Origin: Oscillatoria acuminata PCC 6304
Lineage (GTDB): Bacteria > Cyanobacteriota > Cyanobacteriia > Cyanobacteriales > Laspinemataceae
Reading direction: 5' to 3'
Length of the DNA: 64,000 nucleotides
NCBI RefSeq assembly: GCF_000317105.1
Contig: NC_019693.1
Coordinates: 6,511,227 to 6,575,226 of the forward strand
The position numbers and the translations under genes are program-made. The notes under the pieces were generated by a model, which made no database searches, was not told the origin of the DNA, and saw only the letters and a program-made list of their open reading frames with translations. Positions within the stretch are counted from its first letter, which is position 1. The number at the start of each line of letters is the position of its first letter. Positions 1 through 9,585 of the stretch are shown piece after piece.

Positions 1-1
1 T

Positions 2-652
2 GGGTTTTCGGTTACGGGTATCACGATTAGTCCTGAACAAGTCAAGCGGGCTCAAGAACTGACGCCCCCTGATTTAGATGCTAAATTCGCCCTGGATGAT
101 GCCCTGGCTTTATCCTTTGACGATCGCAGTTTTGATGTGGTATGGTCCATTGAAGCAGGGCCGCATATGCCGGATAAAGCCCGATTTGCTCAAGAATTGT
201 TACGGGTACTCAAGCCAGGGGGTATCTTAGTGCTTGCGGACTGGAATCAACGGGACGATCGCCAAACTCCTCTCAATTTCTGGGAACGCCCGGTGATGCA
301 GCAACTTCTCGAACAATGGTCTCATCCCGCTTTTTCCAGCATTGAAGGCTTTTCTGAACTGTTAGAATCCACGGGATTAGTCGCCGGAGAAGTCACCAAT
401 GATGACTGGACAGAACAAACCCTACCCTCTTGGATTGATACGATCTGGCAGGGCATTATTCGACCTCAAGGATGGATGCAATTTGGACTGTTTGGATTTA
501 TTAAATCCGTGCGAGAAGTTCCCACCATTCTGTTAATGCGTCTAGCCTTTGGTACCGGACTCTGCCGCTTTGGAATGTTTCGGGCTATCCGCTGTGAGGG
601 AGAACCCACCTCAAAACATCAAGTTACCGCTACGGTTGGTCAACATTCTTAA
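2..652 (+). CDS. SAM-dependent methyltransferase, 5' end missing
   Basis: The reading frame is open from base 2, so the gene begins before the window. The visible part starts inside a class I methyltransferase fold: GFSVTGITISPEQVKRA follows the SAM-binding first strand, then comes the acidic/post-II stretch (DDALALSFDDRSFDVVWSIEAGPHM) and the LLRVLKPGGILVLADW motif typical of Methyltransf_11. The glycine-rich SAM loop would lie upstream and is not visible. The closest family I recognise is the gamma-tocopherol / MPBQ-type methyltransferases of cyanobacteria, which act on membrane quinones and chromanols, but the substrate cannot be fixed from this fragment. A GTG at 137 is internal to the domain and is not the real start. 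A perfect hairpin terminator follows the stop. Family assignment is firm; substrate is a guess. Confidence 0.85.
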   Translation, partial: GFSVTGITISPEQVKRAQELTPPDLDAKFALDDALALSFDDRSFDVVWSIEAGPHMPDKARFAQELLRVLKPGGILVLADWNQRDDRQTPLNFWERPVMQQLLEQWSHPAFSSIEGFSELLESTGLVAGEVTNDDWTEQTLPSWIDTIWQGIIRPQGWMQFGLFGFIKSVREVPTILLMRLAFGTGLCRFGMFRAIRCEGEPTSKHQVTATVGQHS

Positions 653-690
653 CCGCTTCCTTGGTGTTATACCCGTCCTAAATTAGTTAG

Positions 691-750
691 TTTGTCATAA
701 AGAAAGCAAGCATTTTGCTTGCTTTCTTTATGACAAACGGCTTTTTTTTT
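691..750 (+). terminator. Intrinsic terminator with perfect 22-bp stem
   Basis: The arms at 691-712 and 716-737 are perfectly complementary (22 bp, 3-nt loop). They are followed by CGGC and a run of nine T at 742-750. It lies 39 bases after the methyltransferase stop and fits a strong Rho-independent terminator. The stem is longer than usual. Confidence 0.85.
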
Positions 751-1782
751 AGATTGTTAAAGACTGAACCATCGGCCTAGCATTTACGGAACTTTGGGGA
801 TTTAGGTCTAGCTAGAGTGGCTACCCGAGTGCTCAGTCCTTCTGCTGATCATCGGATTTGAACCTCAAGGGACTGGAAAACCATCTATGTAGCCAGCCTA
901 AGGAAATTGGAGAACAGATGCCACCCTGAGAACCTGGTAGAACCCAGGACAACTACTTGAACTTTGGATCCGTGACCCAACGGATTGAGGTTGGCTATCT
1001 CAGTCCTCAGAAACCTGGTTTTTTAATTCAATGGGGGTGGCGAGGTAACCCTTGGGGTAAAAACCAGTTTCCTAGCGGTTCTGTAAGGGTTGAGCATGGC
1101 CTAGTTTATTCGTCAGATTATAGCCCATTTTTAACCCAACTTATTAAATCTTTAGTGGTTTTTTCAATTCATCCGTTAATGAATTCATGAGGCGGGGTTC
1201 TCCACTCAAACCTCAAACCCAAACGAGCCTAAACCAGTAAAAATACTGAGGCCAATAGTCGGTTCTGAGATTTATAATGAGAGTAGTAGGTGATAGGGCT
1301 AAAATTATCTTAATTCTCTGGGGTAGGTTTTAAATCATTAAAGTAAATTATTCACTTCGTGTGATACCCAATTGGGTTCAGCAGGGTTCATACTAGAAGG
1401 GATAGCCTCTACGGTCAGAGGATCCGTTACCCAGGTCCCTATGATGGCGAATTGACCCGAACTCTAGGAAGTTTTCCGCCACTGGATTGTAAGTTCTGCC
1501 AAAACTTCAACCGGGAACCGAGTCGTATAGGGTTTGTCTGAAAATCTACACCCCTATAAGGAGGAGATCTACACCGCACTCAGGTTAAAAGGGCAGACTC
1601 TAGCTATATCCTCCGTTGTAAATTATAAATTTCGTATTGACGATACCAATAATTATTGGCATAACAGAAAGGGTAGGTTTTATTACCCGTATTAAAGTAG
1701 GCTCAATAATCTTCCCCTAGGGGAAGTGGGTGTTAGGGGCGATCGCAAGTAGTTTGAATTAGATGAAGGGAGCTTCCGTATT
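751..1782. other. 1-kb intergenic region without a credible gene
   Basis: No reading frame here has a plausible start, ribosome site and coding character; the longest (957-1190, +) looks random. The one structure I see is an imperfect inverted repeat at about 1010-1072 (AAACCTGGTTTTT against AAAAACCAGTTT), a diverged member of the GAAACCGGGTTTC repeat family found elsewhere in the window. The last 100 bases presumably carry the promoter of the DUF928 gene. I see no tRNA; a T-loop-like string near 851 does not form a T-stem. Confidence 0.5.
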
Positions 1783-2577
1783 ATGCTTTGGAACAAATCG
1801 TTAAAACAAGTTACCACATTTTCAGTGGCTTTATGTCTGGGAATGGTGATGAGTCCGGGCCTGAATTTGCAGGCGAAGGCCCAAACTGAACCCAATTCCC
1901 TCTCTCCAACCCCTGCGGGTCCTTGGTTACTGAGTCAATCATTCACCCCACCCGATCGCGGGGCCCCAGAACGGACCGCAGAAGGCGGCACTAGAGGCTG
2001 TGGAACCTTTCGATCGGGCCAAAAACCTTTGACGGCGTTAACGCCCGGTGATGCAATGCCATTGACTTTGGCCGAGCATCCCACATTTTACTGGTATGTG
2101 CCCACCTCAGGCCCCCAAACCTTAGAGTTTGAATTAGTCGAAGGGGATAATGAGGAGAATGTGGTTTATCAAGCCAAAATCCAGATTCCCCAAGGGGGGA
2201 TTATTAGTCACAGTTTACCTGTGGATGATATGACAACCCTGGATCCGGGGAAAAGTTATCACTGGTACTTAAAAATGGTCTGCGATGCCAACGATCGCAC
2301 CGGGGATATTGTCGTCGATGGCTGGATCGAACGAGTGGAACCGGATGAAATCATGGCCCTAGAACTCAAAAATGCCACAACCCCAAGTAACCGGGTTTCG
2401 ATCTATGCTCGGGAAGGGATTTGGCATGATGCTCTGAGCATTCTGGCTCAAATGCGCCGGGATAATCCCCAGGATACCGTCCTGTTTGCCCGGTGGCACC
2501 AGTTTCTTAATTCTGTGGAATTGGGGGACTTCGCAACAGAACCCCTTGTAGATGCGACTCAAATCAGTCAGGAGTAA
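1783..2577 (+). CDS. DUF928 family secreted protein
   Basis: 264 residues with an N-terminal signal peptide: positively charged start, hydrophobic FSVALCLGMVMSPG, likely cleavage after LQAKA near residue 33. The mature part has the cyanobacterial DUF928 signature: PPDRGAPERTAEGGTRGC, then LTALTPGDAMPLTLAEHPTFYWYVP, a beta-rich region and a helical C-terminus containing ALSILAQMRRDNP. Function of the family is unknown; it is exported and in cyanobacteria is often next to CHAT or two-partner-secretion proteins, as here. The next gene begins 4 bases after this stop and its ribosome site (AGGAG at 2570-2574) overlaps the stop codon, so the two are translationally coupled and probably act together at the cell surface. 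The start ATG has a weak GAAGGGA upstream. Confidence 0.85.
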   Translation: MLWNKSLKQVTTFSVALCLGMVMSPGLNLQAKAQTEPNSLSPTPAGPWLLSQSFTPPDRGAPERTAEGGTRGCGTFRSGQKPLTALTPGDAMPLTLAEHPTFYWYVPTSGPQTLEFELVEGDNEENVVYQAKIQIPQGGIISHSLPVDDMTTLDPGKSYHWYLKMVCDANDRTGDIVVDGWIERVEPDEIMALELKNATTPSNRVSIYAREGIWHDALSILAQMRRDNPQDTVLFARWHQFLNSVELGDFATEPLVDATQISQE

Positions 2578-2581
2578 GGGC

Positions 2582-5500
2582 ATGAAGTCATCATGGGTAA
2601 TAGTTGGCCCAAGTACCCTATTGGCCGTAGTTTGTTGGTGGGGCGTTTTCCTAGAACCGGGACGGACTCAATCGATGATTCCCGCTGTTGATGGAACCGG
2701 GACCCAAGTTACCCATGATGGCGATCGCTTTGATATCCAGGGGGGCAGTCGCTCTGGTGATGGCTCCAATCTCTTCCACAGTTTCGATCGCTTTGGTTTA
2801 GAAGCAGGTCAAACCGCTAACTTTCTGGCAAATCCCGACATCCAGAATATCTTCACTCGGGTTGTCGGGGGGGACCCTTCTCTCATTCAAGGGCTGCTAC
2901 AAGTCAGCGGCAGCCACTCCAATCTCTACTTAATCAACCCCGCAGGCATCCTCTTCGGTCCTACGGCTCAGTTAAACCTCACGGGGTCCTTTTTTGCTAC
3001 CACTGCCAACTCGCTCGGATTTAACTCTGGAGCGAGTTTTGATGTATTAGGGACCGCTTCCTCTCACAGCCTCACCGGGTCCCCCAATCAGTTTGATTTT
3101 ACTCAATCTCAAGCTGGAAGTATCGTCAATGCCGGAGATTTGGCTGTCGAGTCTGGGAAAAATATTACCCTGATGGGGGGAACGGTCCTGAATACGGGAA
3201 CCTTAACTGCTCCCGGAGGCAACATTACGATCGCCAGTGTCCCCGGACCCCATCGCGTCCGCTTGTCTCAGGAAGGAATGCTGCTCAGTCTGGAATTCCA
3301 GGCGATCGCCCCAAGCGCCGATACTGGAATTTCTCCCCTCCAGTTACCCCAACTGCTCACCAACGGAAATCTAACTCAGGGACACGCCCGAGGTGCAGTG
3401 GTGAATCCTGATGGAACGATTACCCTGACGGGTTCAAATTTATCCTGGTCCCCAGATTCTGGAACCACAATTGTCAGCGGTGAGATTTCCGTTGCTGATG
3501 GGGTACAAACTGGGGGGACGGTCACCATTTTAGGGGAAAAAATTGGGGCGATCGCCTCAACCCTCGATGCTTCTGGAGGCAATGGCGGAGGCGAAGTCTA
3601 TTTGGGTGGGGATTTCCAAGGCGGGAGTCGATTGCCTACTGCCGATCGCACCTTAATCAGCCCCGATTCCACCATTCGCGTGGATGCCCTAAGTACCGGG
3701 AATGGTGGACGCGCCATTGTTTGGAGCGATCGCGTCACTGGATTCTATGGCAACATTAGCGCCCGGGGAGGTTCCAACCCCTTTGCTCCTTCCCAAAATG
3801 GCGGATTTGTAGAAGTTTCAGGCAAAGAACACCTGATTTTTGAGGGCATCGTTGATGTCAGTGCCACCCATGGGAGTTCCGGAACCCTGCTCCTCGACCC
3901 CTTGAATATTATCATTTCTAATGATGAGGAGGATTCATCCAATATCACGGAATTCCTGCCGGAGATTTTAGCCGATGAATTTCCCGGAGAATCCATTACG
4001 ATTTCTGCCCGAACCCTCCAAAATCAAAGCGGCAATATCATCTTAGAAGCCACAAATGATATTCAAATTGCTAATAACGTTTCCCTCGAATTTGTCCCCG
4101 GGGAACCCATTGTATTTCGTGCGAATGCCGACAACGAAGGAACCGGCGCTTTTTTGATGAATCCCTCCAGCCAGATCCGGACTCAAGGGCGAGATATTGA
4201 GATTTTTGGAGCGAGGATCACGGTTTCCACCATCGATACCTCCGCAGAAGGGGATGGGGGAAATATCTCCTTGACCAGTAGCGATGGCAATATTCAAGCT
4301 CGTGATCTAATTTCCCAGTCTACAGGTTCGGGGACGGGCGGGGATATTACAGTGAGAGCCGGAGGGTCTGGGGGGATCAACATCCAACCGGGCAACTTAG
4401 ATGCCTCTTCCGCATCAGGAGACGGGGGAACCATCACTCTGACGACTGAAACCGGAGATATTACCACGGGATCTCTGATTTCCAAATCTGATGGGGAGGG
4501 AACTGCCGGGGATATTATCGTAAGTGCGGAAGGTGCTGGGGGAATCGACATCGGTACAGGAAATGGGATTTTAGATGCGTCTTCCGCATCTGGGGATGGG
4601 GGGACAATTCGCCTGACTACTGACAATGGAGACATTACCACCCGCTCGATTCTTGCCAACTCAGAGGGTGAAGGAACTGGGGGGAATATTATTCTCACCG
4701 CCGGGGGGAGTCGCTCGATCGCCATCCAAACTGGAAATGCGATAATCGATGCCTCTTCAGCATCCGGAGAGGGGGGGATAATCGAGCTGAATACGGATGG
4801 AGGAGATATCACAACCCAGGAGATATCCACGGATTCTAATGAGACAGCGGGAACCATTACCCTGGATGCCAGCACGGGAACCCTACGCTTGAGAGGCAAC
4901 CTCAACACGAACAATCTCAATGTGAGAGCCGATGCGATTGAGGCAACCGGCAACAGTTCCGTGACTGGACGCGGGCAATTGGTCATAGAACCCGGTTCGG
5001 CAGATAGAAATGTGGCGATCGCCCCGACGGCGAATAACCAACCCAATGATACCTTAACGTTACGCAGTAACCTGTTAGAAGCTCTCACCAATGGATTTAG
5101 CTCGATTGTCATTGGCAGTTCCAATAGTACCGGAAATGTCACTTTATATAATAGATTTGACTTTAATGCGCCAGTAACGATCGCCGGTGGGGAGACGCTC
5201 ACGGGTCCCAACCAGAATACCACATGGACTCTCACCGGCCCTGGCAGAGGCACTCTCAGCGGCTATCCTAACGGCATGAGGTTTGAAAATATTGAAAACC
5301 TGACCGGCGGTAATGCCAGTGATACCTTTGTATTTCTTGATGGAGCGCGGTTTGGCCGAATCGATGGTGCAGGAGGGAGCGATCTCCTGGATTATTCCGA
5401 TTATACTGGCGAAGTTACTGTTAATCTTCCCCAGAATATCGCCACAGGGACGAGCCGTGCCTTTAACATTGAAAATGTCACCCTACCGGACCCGGACGAC

Positions 5501-7276
5501 AATGAACCCCTACCGGACCCGGACGAACCGGACTCCCCTCCACCCCCAGCGAACGAGGAGGACAACTCTTTTACCCCGGTGATCAAACCAGCCCCCAACA
5601 TCGCTCCCCAGCCATTCTCGCCTTCGCCATCGAGTACACCGGAAACCCCGACCCCTGAACCCAGTGATCCGCCCTCTCCGGAACCCGATATCAGTGAGCC
5701 GATTCCGGTGGCAGAACCCGCGCCAACTCCCGTAGCAGAACCCGCGCCAACTCCGGTGGTAGAACCCGCGCCAACTCCGGTGGTAGAACCCGCGCCAACT
5801 CCGGTGGTAGAACCGGGGACTCAGGGTGGAGGGGGCTTACCTGCACCGCCGATCGCCACTCCAGTACCGGCAGAACCCGCGCTCATGAATGTTCCCTCCT
5901 TGACCGAAACGGGTTATCCTTGGACACCCTCCCTAGGCGATCGGTTTATGGGGTCACCGGGACTGGAAGAAACCCATAAACAGAATGATTCTGAAATTTT
6001 AACTCAACCAGCCATTATCCAGTTGAACAATCGCAGCGACATCGATCGCCTGCTAGATTCCGGTGAAATAGAACAGGCGATTGAAATGGGCGATCGCGTG
6101 TTTAGTAAGGACTTTGAGGAATATTTAGGGCAGAATATTAATCTCCCTTATTTGTCTTTTGAAACCATCCAGAACAAACTCCGGGAAATGGAAACCTTGA
6201 CGGGCAAAAATGCCGGTCTGATTTATGTTTTTTCTCGAAACGAGCAATTAGATTTAGTCTTAATCCCTACCATCGGCCAACCGATTTACAAAAGTGTTCC
6301 TGAAGCTAACAAAGCCGTTCTTTTACAGGAAGTGGAGCGTCTGCAAAGAGAAATTGGCAATGTCGCCAGACGGCGCACCACCAGTTATTTAGCCCCGGCC
6401 CAGCAACTCTATCAATGGATCATTGCCCCCTTAGAACCCGACCTCAAACGGTTGGGAATTGAGACGACCATTTTTAGTATGGATGCGGGATTGCGGATGC
6501 TGCCCATTGCCGCCTTACATGATGGGGATCAGTTTTTAGTCGAAAAATACAGCATCACCTTAATTCCCAGCCTACATTTAACCGATGTCCGTTATGGCAA
6601 CTGGAAAAGTACCGAAGTCTTAGCAATGGGATTGTCAGAATTTACTGACCAATATCCCTTACCCGCAGTGCCGGTGGAAATTGACACCATTGTGAATCAA
6701 TTATGGCCCGGTGCAGCCTTCTTGAACGAAGCCGTCACCCTGGATAAATTGCAAGAACTGCGCCGACAAGAACCGTTCGGAATCATTCACCTAGCGACCC
6801 ACGGCCAATTTAACTCAGGAACACGAGATAACTCCTATTTGCAGTTATGGGGGGAAAAATTACACCTGGACCGGATGCAGCAGTTACAATGGAACGATCC
6901 GCCCGTAGAATTGTTAGTGCTGTCCGCCTGTCGCACGGCGATCGGAGATTTAGAGGCCGAATTTGGCTTTGCTGGATTAGCGGTGCAAGCCGGGGTCAAA
7001 TCAGCGGTAGCCAGTCTGTGGTACGCCAATGATGCGGGGACCTTGGGACTGATGAGCGAGTTTTACCAAAACTTGCGATCGGCCCCGATTAAGGCAGAGG
7101 CATTAAGGAGAGCACAAATCGCCATGATTGGCGGGACCGTGCATCTGGAAGATGGGGCCTTGGTCGGGTCGTTCGGAAACGTAGAACTCCCACCGGAGCT
7201 TTCACGCCTCGGGAATCGAGAGTTGAAACACCCCTATTATTGGGCGGGCTTTACGATGATTGGTAGTCCCTGGTAA
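2582..7276 (+). CDS. Secreted CHAT-domain protease with filamentous haemagglutinin N-terminal (TPS) domain
   Basis: 1564 residues. I chose the ATG at 2582 because AGGAG lies 7 bases upstream and a signal peptide follows at once (MKSSWVIVGPSTLLAVVCWW); an ATG at 2552 lies inside the previous gene. After the signal comes the two-partner-secretion carrier domain (about residues 30-190; NLYLINPAGILFGPTAQLNL is characteristic), then a beta-helix rich in GGT/GDI repeats with three ~61-residue units carrying ASSASG-GG, a proline-rich linker of EPAPTPVV repeats, and a C-terminal CHAT domain. The caspase-like dyad is visible as His1407 in HLATHGQF and Cys1450 in VLSACRTAIGD, followed by GLAVQAGVKSAVASLW. 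So this is probably an active cysteine peptidase exported to the periplasm or surface. No TpsB transporter gene is in the window. It is coupled to DUF928 upstream and followed by a CHASE2 kinase. Confidence 0.9.
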   Translation: MKSSWVIVGPSTLLAVVCWWGVFLEPGRTQSMIPAVDGTGTQVTHDGDRFDIQGGSRSGDGSNLFHSFDRFGLEAGQTANFLANPDIQNIFTRVVGGDPSLIQGLLQVSGSHSNLYLINPAGILFGPTAQLNLTGSFFATTANSLGFNSGASFDVLGTASSHSLTGSPNQFDFTQSQAGSIVNAGDLAVESGKNITLMGGTVLNTGTLTAPGGNITIASVPGPHRVRLSQEGMLLSLEFQAIAPSADTGISPLQLPQLLTNGNLTQGHARGAVVNPDGTITLTGSNLSWSPDSGTTIVSGEISVADGVQTGGTVTILGEKIGAIASTLDASGGNGGGEVYLGGDFQGGSRLPTADRTLISPDSTIRVDALSTGNGGRAIVWSDRVTGFYGNISARGGSNPFAPSQNGGFVEVSGKEHLIFEGIVDVSATHGSSGTLLLDPLNIIISNDEEDSSNITEFLPEILADEFPGESITISARTLQNQSGNIILEATNDIQIANNVSLEFVPGEPIVFRANADNEGTGAFLMNPSSQIRTQGRDIEIFGARITVSTIDTSAEGDGGNISLTSSDGNIQARDLISQSTGSGTGGDITVRAGGSGGINIQPGNLDASSASGDGGTITLTTETGDITTGSLISKSDGEGTAGDIIVSAEGAGGIDIGTGNGILDASSASGDGGTIRLTTDNGDITTRSILANSEGEGTGGNIILTAGGSRSIAIQTGNAIIDASSASGEGGIIELNTDGGDITTQEISTDSNETAGTITLDASTGTLRLRGNLNTNNLNVRADAIEATGNSSVTGRGQLVIEPGSADRNVAIAPTANNQPNDTLTLRSNLLEALTNGFSSIVIGSSNSTGNVTLYNRFDFNAPVTIAGGETLTGPNQNTTWTLTGPGRGTLSGYPNGMRFENIENLTGGNASDTFVFLDGARFGRIDGAGGSDLLDYSDYTGEVTVNLPQNIATGTSRAFNIENVTLPDPDDNEPLPDPDEPDSPPPPANEEDNSFTPVIKPAPNIAPQPFSPSPSSTPETPTPEPSDPPSPEPDISEPIPVAEPAPTPVAEPAPTPVVEPAPTPVVEPAPTPVVEPGTQGGGGLPAPPIATPVPAEPALMNVPSLTETGYPWTPSLGDRFMGSPGLEETHKQNDSEILTQPAIIQLNNRSDIDRLLDSGEIEQAIEMGDRVFSKDFEEYLGQNINLPYLSFETIQNKLREMETLTGKNAGLIYVFSRNEQLDLVLIPTIGQPIYKSVPEANKAVLLQEVERLQREIGNVARRRTTSYLAPAQQLYQWIIAPLEPDLKRLGIETTIFSMDAGLRMLPIAALHDGDQFLVEKYSITLIPSLHLTDVRYGNWKSTEVLAMGLSEFTDQYPLPAVPVEIDTIVNQLWPGAAFLNEAVTLDKLQELRRQEPFGIIHLATHGQFNSGTRDNSYLQLWGEKLHLDRMQQLQWNDPPVELLVLSACRTAIGDLEAEFGFAGLAVQAGVKSAVASLWYANDAGTLGLMSEFYQNLRSAPIKAEALRRAQIAMIGGTVHLEDGALVGSFGNVELPPELSRLGNRELKHPYYWAGFTMIGSPW
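5708..5815 (+). repeat. 24-bp tandem coding repeat (EPAPTPVV)
   Basis: About four and a half near-identical 24-bp units encode an 8-residue Pro/Glu/Val repeat in the linker between the beta-helix and the protease part of the CHAT protein. The last units are identical at the DNA level, so copy number is likely to vary between strains. Confidence 0.85.
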
Positions 7277-7356
7277 TAATTAAGAATTAGGAATTGAGAA
7301 ATTGAACTTCTCGGCTGTCTTAATTCTTAATTTTTAATTCTTAATTCTTACATTTT

Positions 7357-9543
7357 ATGTGGGCCAAGGTTAAACGAAAAATTTGGGAATGGCGCAAAGT
7401 ATCAATCCTCGCACCGACGGTCGCGGGATTGGCGATTTTGCTGAGAATGAGTGGGTTATTACAGGCTCTGGAATTTTCCACCCTAGATTTATTATTTCAA
7501 CTTCGCCCTGTGCAGCCCCCGGACCCCCGGATTTTGATTGTTGGAATTAACGAAAATGATTTGACGACTTTGGGAAATTGGCCGATCCCCGATAATGTCT
7601 TGGCGGAATTACTAGAGAAAATCAAGGCTCAGGAACCGAAAGCGATCGGCTTAGATATTTATCGGGATATGCCCGTAGGACAGGGGTTTGAACAATTAAA
7701 AACGGTGTTTGAGACAACCCCGAATTTGATTGGAATTCGCAAAGTAGTCGGGAATCAACAACAAGCGGAGATTGCACCGTCTCCCATTCTTGATAGCCTC
7801 GATCAGGTAGGGGCGAATGATTTTCCCTGGGATATGGATAATAAAATTCGCCGGGGATTTTTATATTTGAGCGATGAAGAGGGAACCCTCGTCTTTAGCT
7901 TGGCATTTAAGTTAGCCATGATTTATCTGGAGGGAGAAGGGATTGCTCCCCAGATGAAAGATGAGACGCGCATTGAGTTAGGAAAAGCAGTATTTTCCCC
8001 CTTGAGGCCTTATGATGGCGGTTATGTCCGCGCCTCCGATGAAGGCTATCAAATTTTGTTAAATTATCGCGGTCCCCAGGGGAGTTTTGATACCATCTCT
8101 TTGATGGATGTGTTAGAAAATCGAATTCCCCCAGATTTAATGCGCGATCGCATCGTTTTAATTGGTTCAACGGCGATTAGTCTGAAAGATTTTTCCTTAA
8201 CGCCTTATAGTAATACCTTATCGGGCATTCCCGAAGCGATGGCGGGGATAGAAATTCATGCTAATCTGACCAGTCATCTGATTGCAGCAGCCCTAGAGGG
8301 TGAATCGAAAATTCACACCGCGTCCGAGGGGGTAGAATGGCTGTGGATTTTTCTGTGGGGGGTCGTTGGGGCTGGATTTACCTGTCAGTGGAGAGATATT
8401 AAAGGGTTACCCTATATCTCTTTTCCCCGGACTGGGGTGATGATTTCCCTAGCCAGCTTGGTGTTAATCGTGACGGTTTATAGTGCGTTTATGCTCAGTT
8501 GGTGGATTCCCCTGGTTCCGCCGTTGTTAGCGTTAATCGGGTCTGCGATCGCCACCATTGGTTATACACTTTTAGAAAACCTCCAGTTGTCCTATAAACA
8601 AATTGAAGAGTATTCCCGCACCTTAGAGGTGAAAGTTGAACAGCGCACGGTGGAATTACGAGATAAAAATCAGCAGCTTAAACTCACCCTAAAACAGTTA
8701 AAAGCGGCTCAAAAACAAATGATTGCCCAGGAAAAATTGGCTTCTTTGGGGTCACTCGCGGCAGGCATTGCTCATGAAATTAGAAATCCCCTCAACTTCG
8801 TCAATAACTTTGCTTCAATTTCCGTAGATTTAACCGAAGAACTGATAGAAGAACTGGATAATCCTCGGGACAATTTAGAAGACTTAGATGTAGAATATCT
8901 GAATGAAACCTTAACTGACTTAAAAGATAGCGTGGTGGATATCAAACAGCATGGAGAAAGAATAGAAAAAATTGTTGAGGGAATGCTGCTGCTGTCTCAG
9001 GCCGAACGAGGTCAGCGATCGCGGGTTAATCTTCATGCGATCTTAAGTGAGGCCATTGAGTTAGCCTCCCACAGTTACCAGAATAAAGACACGAATTTCT
9101 CGATTGCGATCGAAACCGATTATGATGAAGCAATCAGTGAGATCTATATTGTACCCCAGGATATGAGCCGCGCCTTTCTGAATCTCGTCAATAACGCCTG
9201 TTACGCCCTGTATGAGAAATACCAAGCTGATCCCGATGGATATCGTCCTACCCTCACAGTAAAGACCCGTACAAGCAGCGATCGCCCCACCGAACCAAAG
9301 AGGGACCCCGGGGTAGAAATCCGGATCCGAGATAATGGTCCTGGGATTCCCGAGGAGATCCTGGATCAAATCTTTAATCCCTTTTTTACCACCAAACCCA
9401 CGGGAGAAGGCACGGGTTTAGGTTTATCTCTAACCTATGAAACCATCGTTGGACAGCATGGCGGACAGCTAGAGGTCAATAGCCACCCCGGAGATCATAC
9501 CGAATTTATGATCATCTTACCCCAAACCACCGCCTCTAACTAA
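7357..9543 (+). CDS. CHASE2-domain sensor histidine kinase
   Basis: 728 residues. An N-terminal membrane segment (about 18-38) is followed by an extracytoplasmic CHASE2 domain (about 45-310; FQLRPVQPPDPRILIVGINENDL and VGANDFPWDMDNKIRRG are typical). Three closely spaced membrane helices follow (about 328-405), then a coiled coil (EVKVEQRTVELRDKNQQLK). The HisKA helix has GIAHEIRNPLN with phospho-acceptor His473. The ATPase domain has the N box (NLVNNACYAL), G1 (RDNGPGIP), F box (FNPFFTTKP) and G2 (GTGLGLSL). No receiver domain is fused; the next gene supplies one. CHASE2 proteins in cyanobacteria are often next to CHAT genes, so this kinase probably senses a signal related to the upstream secreted protease (inference). 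No clear ribosome site; the upstream 80 bases are an A/T-rich spacer of TTAATTCTTAA-like inverted motifs. Confidence 0.92.
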   Translation: MWAKVKRKIWEWRKVSILAPTVAGLAILLRMSGLLQALEFSTLDLLFQLRPVQPPDPRILIVGINENDLTTLGNWPIPDNVLAELLEKIKAQEPKAIGLDIYRDMPVGQGFEQLKTVFETTPNLIGIRKVVGNQQQAEIAPSPILDSLDQVGANDFPWDMDNKIRRGFLYLSDEEGTLVFSLAFKLAMIYLEGEGIAPQMKDETRIELGKAVFSPLRPYDGGYVRASDEGYQILLNYRGPQGSFDTISLMDVLENRIPPDLMRDRIVLIGSTAISLKDFSLTPYSNTLSGIPEAMAGIEIHANLTSHLIAAALEGESKIHTASEGVEWLWIFLWGVVGAGFTCQWRDIKGLPYISFPRTGVMISLASLVLIVTVYSAFMLSWWIPLVPPLLALIGSAIATIGYTLLENLQLSYKQIEEYSRTLEVKVEQRTVELRDKNQQLKLTLKQLKAAQKQMIAQEKLASLGSLAAGIAHEIRNPLNFVNNFASISVDLTEELIEELDNPRDNLEDLDVEYLNETLTDLKDSVVDIKQHGERIEKIVEGMLLLSQAERGQRSRVNLHAILSEAIELASHSYQNKDTNFSIAIETDYDEAISEIYIVPQDMSRAFLNLVNNACYALYEKYQADPDGYRPTLTVKTRTSSDRPTEPKRDPGVEIRIRDNGPGIPEEILDQIFNPFFTTKPTGEGTGLGLSLTYETIVGQHGGQLEVNSHPGDHTEFMIILPQTTASN

Positions 9544-9585
9544 CCCCTTCACTTCCCCTCTTAATCCTTATAATCGGAGTAAGCT

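Noticed and set aside
840-905. Possible tRNA on the - strand (GGATTTGAACC string)
   Set aside because: The five bases on either side of the putative T-loop do not pair, and no acceptor or anticodon stem can be formed.
957-1190. 77-codon open frame on +
   Set aside because: No ribosome site, irregular composition, and it crosses an imperfect repeat hairpin; no family resemblance.
4294-5253. Long open frame (319 codons) on - inside the CHAT gene
   Set aside because: Antisense shadow of the repetitive beta-helix coding sequence; Pro/Ser-rich translation without a domain.
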